Source: Streptomyces actinomycinicus (lineage in GTDB: Bacteria; Actinomycetota; Actinomycetes; Streptomycetales; Streptomycetaceae). Taken from it: a stretch of 64,000 bases of DNA. Position numbers and translations under genes: made by a program. Location of the stretch: positions 248,001-312,000 of the forward strand of contig NZ_JAERRK010000007.1 in the NCBI RefSeq assembly GCF_016741775.1, in the 5' to 3' direction. Shown here in pieces: positions 16,533 through 24,600 of the stretch (position 1 is the first letter of the stretch; every line of letters begins with the position of its first letter). A model generated the notes under the pieces. The model searched no databases. It saw nothing but the letters and a program-made list of their open reading frames with translations, and was not told the origin of the DNA.

Positions 16533-17213
16533 ATGAAGATCGTCATCGCCGGCGGGCACGGCCGGATCGCCCGGCGTCTGGGCCGGCTGCTCACCGTCCG
16601 TGGAGACAGCGTCGTCGGGCTCATCCGTAACCCCGCCCACGGCGATGATCTGTCGCACGACGGCATACGGCCGGTCGTCTGCGACCTCGAGGCGGCATCG
16701 TCCGCCGACGTCGTCGCGGCCCTGTCCGGAGCCGATGCCGTGGTGTTCGCCGCCGGCGCCGGCCCCGGCAGCGGCGCGGCCCGCAAGTACACGGTCGACC
16801 ACCAGGCCGCCGTACTCCTGGCCGAGGCCGCCGGTCAGGCGGGGATCCGGCGGTACGTCATGGTCTCCACCCGAGGCGCCGGCAGTCCGCCCCCGGCTCA
16901 CGCCGACGAGGTCTGGACCGCTTACGTGCACGCCAAAACCGCCGCCGACGACCACGTCATGGCACAGGACCTCGACTGGACCATCCTGCGGCCCGCGGCC
17001 CTCACCGACGATCCCGGTACCGGCGGGGTGCGTCTCACTGCAGAGCGGAGCGTGGGCCAGGTCACCCGGGACGACGTCGCCGAGGTCCTGGCCGCCCTGC
17101 TCGCCACGCCTGCCACCGCAGGACTCGTCCTGGAACTCGCCCAGGGGCCCGATCCCGTCTCCCGAGCGGTAGCACGTGCTGCGGACAACCGCACCGGTGA
17201 GCCCTGCCGGTGA
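16533..17213 (+). CDS. NAD(P)-binding atypical SDR (NmrA/YwnB-like)
   Basis: A 226-residue Rossmann protein. MKIVIAGGHGRIARRLGRLL is the N-terminal dinucleotide-binding loop of extended/atypical SDRs; YVHAKTAADDHVMAQDLDWTILRPAAL (about 131-157) is the segment conserved in the YwnB/NAD(P)H-binding group. Substrate is unknown; redox sensing is the alternative to catalysis. AGGAGAAG precedes the ATG, and it is likely co-transcribed with the dehydrogenase upstream. Only 7 bp separate its stop from the convergent gene. Confidence 0.88.
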   Translation: MKIVIAGGHGRIARRLGRLLTVRGDSVVGLIRNPAHGDDLSHDGIRPVVCDLEAASSADVVAALSGADAVVFAAGAGPGSGAARKYTVDHQAAVLLAEAAGQAGIRRYVMVSTRGAGSPPPAHADEVWTAYVHAKTAADDHVMAQDLDWTILRPAALTDDPGTGGVRLTAERSVGQVTRDDVAEVLAALLATPATAGLVLELAQGPDPVSRAVARAADNRTGEPCR

Positions 17214-17220
17214 CAGCCCG

Positions 17221-17946
17221 TCAGCCGTCGGCTTCCCCTTTGCCGCTCGGTGAGCCGCTGGTGGTGGGAGAGGCGCTGGTGCTGCCGGAAGGACTGGCGG
17301 AGGGCCGGGGGGATGGGGTAGCCGTCCGGGAAGGCGAGCTGGGGCGGCGGCTGCTGCTGGAGGGCCGAGGGGTCGGTTTCTCCTTCACCGGTGGCGGCGC
17401 ACTGGTGGTGGCGGCGGAAGGTGGGACAACCGGCGGCTTGCTGCGAGGTGCCGTCGGCTGGGGGAGCCGGTTCCCGCCGGTGGTCCGGTCCCGGGTGCCG
17501 TTTCGCGCCGGGTGCGTGGACACCCTCTTCGGTGGAACCGATGAAGCGGCCGAATCGGGGACGTCGGCCTCGGACGCTGCGGGGGTCGGCTCCGGGGCCG
17601 AAGCCGCTCGTGGAGCAGTCGACTGGAGGAGCACCGATGCGGTGGCCAGACCTCCGGTGATGGCGAACGCGGCTGCGGCGAGGGATCCGACGGCATACTT
17701 CTTCAGCCGCGACGGACGGCCGCACCGGTCTTCCTCCAGGTCTTGCGAAGGAGTCGGCGGCCCCGGAAGGGAGGAGCCGGAGGAGCCCACTCCCCCGTTG
17801 AAGAGGACCTCCGGCATCGCCGCGTCCACGGCCGGAGTACCGTCTCTGCGCTCGCTCAACTGGGTCATGCCGGAGTCGAATGCCCCGCATTCGGGGCAGG
17901 TCACGGCGCCGTTGAGCGTGCGATTGCAGGGAGTGCAGTAGTCCAT
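17221..17946 (-). CDS. SCO2400-like zinc-ribbon membrane protein with Pro/Ser/Thr-rich tail
   Basis: A 241-residue protein. The start MDYCTPCNRTLNGAVTCPEC carries four cysteines (4, 7, 17, 20) forming a zinc ribbon, as in the streptomycete SCO2400-like family. One membrane segment (about residues 82-106, YAVGSLAAAAFAITGGLATA) is followed by some 130 residues rich in Pro, Ser, Thr and Lys, predicted to extend outside the cell. Function unknown. It is divergent from a peptidoglycan-binding protein gene with 470 bp between, suggesting a shared envelope role. Confidence 0.8.
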   Translation of the reverse strand: MDYCTPCNRTLNGAVTCPECGAFDSGMTQLSERRDGTPAVDAAMPEVLFNGGVGSSGSSLPGPPTPSQDLEEDRCGRPSRLKKYAVGSLAAAAFAITGGLATASVLLQSTAPRAASAPEPTPAASEADVPDSAASSVPPKRVSTHPARNGTRDRTTGGNRLPQPTAPRSKPPVVPPSAATTSAPPPVKEKPTPRPSSSSRRPSSPSRTATPSPRPSASPSGSTSASPTTSGSPSGKGEADG

Positions 17947-18416
17947 GAAGCGGCCGTTCTCAATCCTCGAGTTGACGGGGCGAGGCTCGACGTGTGCGAA
18001 CCTCACCTACCGGCCTGCGGTACGTGACCGGCTATCGGGGTCAACGGAGCGGATCGAGCGAGTGCTCAATCACCGGCGGGCATGTGGGGTATGTAACCCG
18101 GCGCTCGGCGAGCGCAATGCGAAGACTGAAGGCGTTTCTCGGGTGCGGAACAGTCCCGGGCAGGCGCCAGGGGGTCACGCAGGACGCCGCGTACCACTGC
18201 GGCCTCATGAGGCGTGCATTACATACCGGCCGTGGGATGAAGCCAACGCCGCGGCCCTGCGTACTGCCTCGCAGAGACAGAAGGAGGGGACCCGGTCCCG
18301 TCGCCGGGGCGCTCCGCGCAGCAGCCTTGCGGTGACCAGAGAACTTGGCGCCTGGTCCTGACCGCCGCGGAGGAGGAAGTGCCCCGTCGGAAAATAGAGA
18401 AGCCGAGGAGGAACCG
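17947..18416. other. 470-bp divergent intergenic region
   Basis: Lies between two envelope-protein genes transcribed away from each other and should hold both promoters. I see no convincing small gene. The right end has GAGGAGGAACCG, the ribosome-binding site that decides the GTG start at 18417. Confidence 0.45.
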
Positions 18417-19580
18417 GTGGGCCGCGATGACGCCGGCCCGGAGCGGACTCCCGTCTCCGGCCCCGAAGCAGGGCAAGAGAAAGTAGGGCAAGAGACCGCC
18501 GCCGGGCCTGGCTTGGAGCAAGAGGTCACCGCAGGCTCGGACACAGAGCACGAGACCGCCTCAGGCCCTGCCGTAGTGCAAGAGACCAGGGACTCCTTCC
18601 AAGCGGTGCTGGACGCTCTGGATGCCGCGCGCGCCGACCTCATGCGCGACGCGCAACAGGAAGACGCGCAGCAGGAAGTCGCAGAGGGCCCGTCTCTGCC
18701 CCAGGGCCGGCACGCTCGCCCGACCGGTGAAGCCCGCCTTCACCAGCCGGCCCCGTCGTCCCCCTCGTCCCCGTCCTCGTCCCCGTCCTCATCCCCAGAC
18801 TCCCTCCGGTCCGGCGGGGCACTGCCGATGAAGTCCGACGGGGCACTGCCGATGAGGTCCAGTGGGGCACTGCCGATGAAGTCCGGCGAGGCACTGCCGA
18901 TGAGGTCCAGTGGGGCACTGCCGATGAAGTCCGGCGAGGCACTGCCGATGAGGTCCAGTGGGGCACTGCCGGTGAGGCGAGCGACGTCAAGTCCGCAACC
19001 AGAGACCGCCGTCTCGTTGCACCAGGTCGCCACTGCGGCCTCACAGGGGTCTGCTGCGCCGGTCCGCACACGCAGGACGAAGGGCAGTCGCGGTCGGCGG
19101 CGGTTGACCAGGCGCACGGGTCTGCGAGCCGCCGGTGTCTGTGGGCTGGCCGCAGCGAGCGGACTGGGCCTCGCCATGTGGCTGCTGATCCATCACGACG
19201 CCGATCCGGCAGCCTCCTCTCCGCCCTCCGGGCACGTGCAATCCCCCCTGCCGCCCGGGCCTACGCCGAAGGACCCCTCTCCCCCGGTCCCCGGGCAGCC
19301 GAACCTGCCCCGGCGGCCCGGCGCATCAGATCCGCCGCTCCCCGAAATCCCCGGCACGGGCGTCCTCCGTCAGGGTGACAGCGGTCATGGGGTCTACGAG
19401 CTGCAGGTACGTCTCCAGCAGCTACCGGACATCTACGCCGGCGGCGCGATAGACGGCCGCTACGACGCGGAGGTCCGAGCGGCCGTGACCCGCTTCCAGA
19501 AGCGGTACGGGGTCCGCGGCGACGAGAGCGGGGTCTACGGCGCCGAGACACGATTCGCCCTCATGCTGCGGACGAAGTAA
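18417..19580 (+). CDS. Membrane-anchored peptidoglycan-binding protein with tandem repeats
   Basis: A 387-residue protein. An acidic, low-complexity N-terminal half (about residues 1-230) includes seven 8-residue repeats of type GALPMRSS. A basic stretch and single membrane segment (about residues 248-262, AAGVCGLAAASGLGLAMWLL) follow, then a Pro-rich linker and a C-terminal PG_binding_1 domain (VLRQGDSGHGVYELQVRLQQL... AAVTRFQKRYGV, about 320-385). It is probably oriented with the wall-binding domain outside. GTG 18417 is chosen for its excellent Shine-Dalgarno; a TTG 24 codons upstream lacks one. Confidence 0.8.
   Translation: MGRDDAGPERTPVSGPEAGQEKVGQETAAGPGLEQEVTAGSDTEHETASGPAVVQETRDSFQAVLDALDAARADLMRDAQQEDAQQEVAEGPSLPQGRHARPTGEARLHQPAPSSPSSPSSSPSSSPDSLRSGGALPMKSDGALPMRSSGALPMKSGEALPMRSSGALPMKSGEALPMRSSGALPVRRATSSPQPETAVSLHQVATAASQGSAAPVRTRRTKGSRGRRRLTRRTGLRAAGVCGLAAASGLGLAMWLLIHHDADPAASSPPSGHVQSPLPPGPTPKDPSPPVPGQPNLPRRPGASDPPLPEIPGTGVLRQGDSGHGVYELQVRLQQLPDIYAGGAIDGRYDAEVRAAVTRFQKRYGVRGDESGVYGAETRFALMLRTK
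18816..18983 (+). repeat. Seven 24-bp in-frame tandem repeats
   Basis: Units of 24 bases encode GALPMKSD, GALPMRSS, GALPMKSG, EALPMRSS, GALPMKSG, EALPMRSS and GALPVRRA. Units 3-6 form two near-identical 48-bp doublets, so recent unequal exchange or slippage is likely. The array stays in frame. Confidence 0.9.
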
Positions 19581-19774
19581 CCCGACGCTGGGACCAGTGC
19601 GGGACCCAGGCTTCCCGGGATCGATGACGGCACGTGGTACCACGCACCGTGTACCACCGCCGTGCGTGCACTGCCGGCCCGCAACCGCCCTCGACGCCCC
19701 GGCCGAGCACCGGGCGACCGACGGACGGCTCGGCACGACGGCGTTTCCGACGCCGTCCGGTCCGGTGCGAGGTC

Positions 19775-19780
19775 TACGCT
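19775..19780 (+). promoter_or_regulatory. Candidate -10 box for a leaderless start
   Basis: TACGCT fits the TAnnnT consensus and ends 6 bases before the GTG at 19787; no Shine-Dalgarno is seen. Confidence 0.35.
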
Positions 19781-19786
19781 CGGCCC

Positions 19787-20629
19787 GTGGGGCAGCCAGA
19801 GCAGCGTGCCGAGGGCGCGGGACCGTTCACCACCAGGCTCACGTGGCATGTTCCCGGTGGCGGCACCGCGGTGTGGGACTCACGGGTCGCGCGTCGGCGC
19901 GGAATGCTCGTCGTCCGTCCTCCGGGTGCGGCGGGCAGCCGCCCCGCCCATGCGGATGCCGTTGCCGTCCGCCGACTGCGCAGGCTCAATGCGATCGCGG
20001 CGATCGCCTTCATCGTCGGTGGAGCCCTCTTCGCCGCCGGCGCGGCCGTCGCCCAGTTCGGCTCCGGCGACGCCACCGAGTGTGCCTCGATCTACTTCGT
20101 GGGTGGCTTGTTCTTCAACACCGGCGGTTACGTCTCGCTTCTGCAGGTGATCAACTCACCCCGTCACGTCGCCGGAGGCGAAGGCAGGCTGGTCACCCGA
20201 CGCTGGCGGTGGTGGAGCTACGAGCCGATGCGAGTGGACTGGCTGAGCACATTCGTCCTGTTCGCGGGCACGCTCGTCTTCGCCGTCTCCCTGCTGGACT
20301 CGTTCCTGCGGGGCCTGAGCGTCCAGCAGGTCAACCGGCTGATCTGGGCACCGGACGTGGTCGGCTGTGTGCTCTTCCTGGTCTCCGGGCACCTGGGCTT
20401 CGTCGAGATCTGCCACGGCAGGCCCTGCGTCCGCCCACACAGCCTCGGCTGGTGGGTCGTCGCCGTGAACCAGTTCGGTTCCGTCCTGTTCATGGTCTCG
20501 GGGCTCGTCGCCTACACCCGCCCCGCCACCGGAAACCTGATCGCCGCCGGCCTCGCAAACTGGGGCACCCTCATCGGAGCCCTGTGCTTCTCCCTCGGTG
20601 GCCTCCTCCAGCTCCGTGAACACCCTTAG
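19787..20629 (+). CDS. Multi-pass membrane protein (YrhK-like)
   Basis: A 280-residue integral membrane protein with about six hydrophobic segments, beginning IAAIAFIVGGALFAAGAAVAQF (about 67-88) and continuing FVGGLFFNTGGYVSLLQVI, FVLFAGTLVFAVSLL, VVGCVLFLVSGHLGF, FGSVLFMVSGLVA and LIGALCFSLGGLLQL. The repeated G-x-x-LF-x-x-G pattern resembles YrhK-type domains. Function unknown. I start it at GTG 19787 because the sequence before it is Arg/Pro-rich and unlike coding DNA; the start is uncertain. Confidence 0.7.
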   Translation: MGQPEQRAEGAGPFTTRLTWHVPGGGTAVWDSRVARRRGMLVVRPPGAAGSRPAHADAVAVRRLRRLNAIAAIAFIVGGALFAAGAAVAQFGSGDATECASIYFVGGLFFNTGGYVSLLQVINSPRHVAGGEGRLVTRRWRWWSYEPMRVDWLSTFVLFAGTLVFAVSLLDSFLRGLSVQQVNRLIWAPDVVGCVLFLVSGHLGFVEICHGRPCVRPHSLGWWVVAVNQFGSVLFMVSGLVAYTRPATGNLIAAGLANWGTLIGALCFSLGGLLQLREHP

Positions 20630-20762
20630 CATCCCGGCCGGCGGGCGTGACGCACGGAGCCCGCGCACCGAGGACGAGATGCATCGATTCACAGAGGTGA
20701 CCGAGGACCTGGTACTGCTCGTAGACCGTGATCCGAGAGAAGCGTATGCGTGGGGACGGCCG

Positions 20763-21008
20763 TCATCCGAGCCACATCCCGTCGCGCATGATGACTCTCC
20801 CGCGTAGTTCGGGCTCGCCGCGCCATGCGCGCACAGTCCTCGGGACCACGCGCACATACAGAAAAGAACCCTCTTCCACACGTGGATCCCACCCGAACTT
20901 GTCGGCGAACGCCTTCGCTGCGTCTCCGGGCACCTCCGGGGCCGGGAAGCACTCCGCCTCACCCTGGAGGAGCACCACGTCGAAGGTGTCCGGTAGCGAC
21001 AGGCGCAC
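20763..21008 (-). pseudogene. Truncated PPOX-class (pyridoxamine 5'-phosphate oxidase-like) gene
   Basis: An open frame of at least 81 codons with the C-terminal half of a PPOX/F420-type flavin oxidoreductase: VRLSLPDTFDVVLLQGEAE, then AFADKFGWDP, FLYVRVVPRTVRAW and a closing GRVIMRDGMWL. Family members are about 130-160 residues and need the N-terminal strands for flavin binding. Here the frame continues upstream only as ASGALRKEPR before losing recognisable similarity, so the N-terminal half is missing. It is most likely a decayed gene. Confidence 0.6.
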
Positions 21009-21682
21009 GCGCGGCTCTTTGCGAAGCGCGCCTGAGGCGCGGGGCCTACGCCCAGCGACCGATGAAGCCCTCGGCCTTTGGCTCGGGCGGCCTTTTTGCC
21101 CTCGCGGGACACATTCGGGGCGCCGGGCAACAGGGACGCGACAACCTGGCCGACCAGCTCCGACCCGACCACGCCGCCCCCTTACTCGTCAATTCATTCC
21201 ACCCCGGACAAACGGTTGCAACTCCTCTGAACAATCGCCGCCGCCTTCATCACGGATTCAGATGCGGAGCCGGCCGGTTTCCGAAAGGATGATTTGGGAG
21301 GGGGCAGCATGTATTTCTTCGACCGGGTCACTTCATCGGTTTCAGCTCTCGCCGTACCTCCCCCCTGTCGTCGTCGCGATCTTCACCGTGTACGGCCGCC
21401 GACGGCGGGGGGCTTCCCGTGCCGGGGGCCGTAAGGCGGTGGAGGCGTTGCAGGAGTTGGTCCGTGGCCGGGGTGGTGGTATGCCGCCAGGGGGTGTAGG
21501 CCGATCCGTGCGGCGGGATCGGCGGAAGTGTCTGCGCGTGAAAAGCCCATCGAGCATGCTGGGAGGCCCTGGTGGGCGTCTCCGGCTTGCGGGCGGGCCG
21601 TTGGCAGGGGTGTGGGAGTCGGCCTCGACCGCCTTCGACTGGCTTGAGTCGTCGGGTTCGGGAGGCCATGGGGGTGGGGGGC
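21009..21682. other. 674-bp region without a clear gene upstream of the lipoyl-TerD gene
   Basis: Contains the lost 5' part of the PPOX remnant. A 41-codon frame at 21309-21434 has a strong GGGAGGGGG ribosome-binding site but an unconvincing, Arg/Pro-rich product. The promoter of the large downstream gene should be here. The right half is notably G-rich. Confidence 0.4.
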
Positions 21683-24600
21683 ATGGTGGACGTGGCGCCG
21701 GAGGGCGGGCAGCCTGGTGAGATCGAGGTACGGCCGGTGGGGCGGCCGCCGGCCGAACTCGATCCCAAGGCCGTGCCGAAGTCGCGCTGGGAGCTGGCTC
21801 AGCTGCTGCGCGAACTCGTGTTTGAGCCGCTGAAGAAGCGGGATCTCACGCAGCGGCAAATCAGCCTCGCGCTGGGCGCAGGCTTCAGCACCGCTGCCGT
21901 GTCCCGTATCTCGTCGGCGAAGAAGCTGCCCACGTTCGCCGAGCTGAACGCGCTGCTGAACCTCGTGGAGGACCCGGACAAGGCGGGCCAGGCCCTCGAA
22001 CCCGCTCGGCGTCTGGAACTCCAGCTCGCCCACCTACGGGCGGTGGAAGCCGAGGATTCCACCCTCTTCCAGCTGTTCATGGCGGAGAGCGCGTGTCAGG
22101 CCTTCCGGGCCGAGTGTGAACGCAGGTGGGAGGCCGAGCGCTCGCTCAAGGACGAGCTGGTGCGGACTCACTGGCTCCTGCACTGTTCGAACCAGACGAC
22201 CGCAGCGGCCAGGGCGCGGCTGGCACGTCTGGAGCGTGACAGGAAGCGGGATGCCGGCCGGCTTGCCCAGATGCGGCGACTGCTCGTCGAAACGGAGACG
22301 GAACTCGCCGTCCACAAGGCGGCGCTGGGTGAACAGGCACTCAGGCTGCGGGCGAGGGCGGCCACGGCAGAAGCCGCTCGCAAAGACGCCGAGAAACAGG
22401 CGGTGAACGCTCAGCGGAAACGCGCCGAGGTCGAGCAGCGGCTGCTGGAGGAACTGGCCAATGCCGAGGCTCTGGCGGAGGAGCTGAGGGTCGTCAGGGC
22501 TTCTCGTCAGGAGGCCCTGCGCGAGCGAGACGAACTACGGCAGCAGATGGAGTCCCTCAGGAGCGAGAACGCCGTGGTGTCCGCGGCGACAGCCGCCGTG
22601 CGCCGGGCCCAGAGCCAGCTGGCCGAGGAGGAGTTGCTGGTAGGGGCCGGGAAGGCGGGCCCGGTCGGGGCCGGTTCGTTCTCGGAGCAGGGGGACGGCC
22701 GGCACCAGGAGCTGCTGGAGAAGGCTCTGCTCGGCGCCGAGACGGCGGTCGCCGATCTCGTGGCCGACCTGGCCGATGCCGACGACGGCGAGGCGGTAAC
22801 CTTCGTGCTCACCGAGGCTGCCGGGCGTGCCGGTGAGCAGGTGGCCGCCTTGATCCAGGCCCTCGGAGATGCCGGGTACTGGCCGCAGCGGGCGGAGCTG
22901 TTGCGCCACGCCGGTCAGAAGCCGCCCACGGTGGTGGCCGATCTCCTCCAGGCGCTGGAACGCCATGACGCGATCACGGAAATGGGGCTGCTCTACGAGG
23001 CCGCTGCCCTGGCCGATGTGCCGAGCCTGCTGAACCATCTGCTGCAGCTGGACCAGCAGGTGCAGGCCGTGAGGCTGCTGGACGCCGCTGTACGCCGACG
23101 CTCCCTGACCGATGTGGCGGGCCTGCTGGCCCTGCTGGCGGAAAGCGGGCGACTGCAGGAGGCGGAAAGCCTGTTGAGGGATGCTGTGACCTCCCGCAGT
23201 CCACGGGACGTCCTGACCCTCCTGCGGAGCTTCGCCGCGCTGCCCGACGGCGCGCGCTTCACCTCGCTCGCCCTCGATGCGGCGGCTGAGCGCAAACCGA
23301 CCGCTGTCGTAGCCCTCTGTCGTGCTCTGCTCCTGGCCGACGACGACGCCCGGGCGGGGGCCATGGCGGCCGAACTCCTGGCACGGGCCGCACGGGCTCC
23401 CGTCACCTCGGTTGCGGAGACGGCCAGTCTGCTCGTCGGCGACTCCGCTGCCGGCGGATCGCTCCCGTATTTCCTGAGCGTCTTCTTCGAGCAGCGCAGT
23501 GAGCACGCGTGGCAGCTGATCACTCACGTGACGGTCCAGTATCCCGACGCACTCGGCGCCCTGCTCTCCGCCACCGGGACGTCGGCGCCGACCGAGCTGC
23601 TGGCCTTCCTGACCGTGCGGGCCGACGCGTGGCTGCCGGGGACAGCGGAGGACGGTGAAGGGAGTGCCGTCACGCCACTTCTCGCGAGCGCGGGACGACG
23701 CGAGAGGGAGGACGTCGTCGCCCTGTTCCGCGAACTCGGCAACATGGACGGTGATCTGGCCCGCGAGCTGCTGGGGCACACCGTGCGGCACTCCACCGGC
23801 ACGGCGACGGGCGTGGTCGCCACGCTTCTTCGAGCCGGATACGAGCAGAGCACCCTGCTCTCGTACGTCAGTACGGGGGCGCCGTCCCTGGCGGCCGTCG
23901 TGCAGGTGGCGACAGCCCTTCACGAACGCCGGCACCAGCGTGCCGCCTCGAAGCTGCTCCTCGACGCCGGCTCACGGGCTCGCTTCGGCGCCGACGAGAT
24001 GACGGCCGTCCTGCACCAGCGCCTTCCCGGCTGGGCCGCGCAATGCCTCCTGGCCGGCGCCGGCACGCGGTCCGCCAACCTGACCGCGGAACTGGCCGTC
24101 GAACTGCACCAGCAGGGCCGCTCACCCTTCGTGCAGCTCATGCTCGTCACCGTGCCCGTGGAGCCGGCGAGGGTGGTCGATCTCGCCGACCACTTGTGGG
24201 CCGGCAACCTGCGTCACGACGCCGCGTGGCTGCTGGCCCGACTGGCCGGCACGGCATCGGCGGGCGAACTCGGCAGCGCCTTGCACCTGGCGTCCCCCGA
24301 AGCGCAGGACGAGCTGATCACTCAGATCGTGCAGCACACCAGCGCTGATCAGTACGCCCTCCTCGTCGCGGACCTCTGCGACCGGGGCCAGGGTCACCTG
24401 TCCCTCACCCTGGTCCGCGCAGCGGGCACGGATCCCGCGGGATCCGCTCGTGCCTGCGCCGGCGCACTGGCCAGACAGGGACTCCGACACCAAGCCGCCT
24501 GGCTGCTGTCCCAGGCGGAGGGAGACTCCGACACGGCGTCGTGGCCTCCGGCGGAGGCGCCGCAGGAACTGGCCCAGGCACTCACCTACTACGCGGCCAT

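Noticed and set aside
21309..21434. 41-codon gene with a strong ribosome-binding site upstream of the lipoyl-TerD gene
   Set aside because: The product is Pro/Arg-rich in its second half with no recognisable feature; the purine-rich site may be chance in a G-rich stretch.
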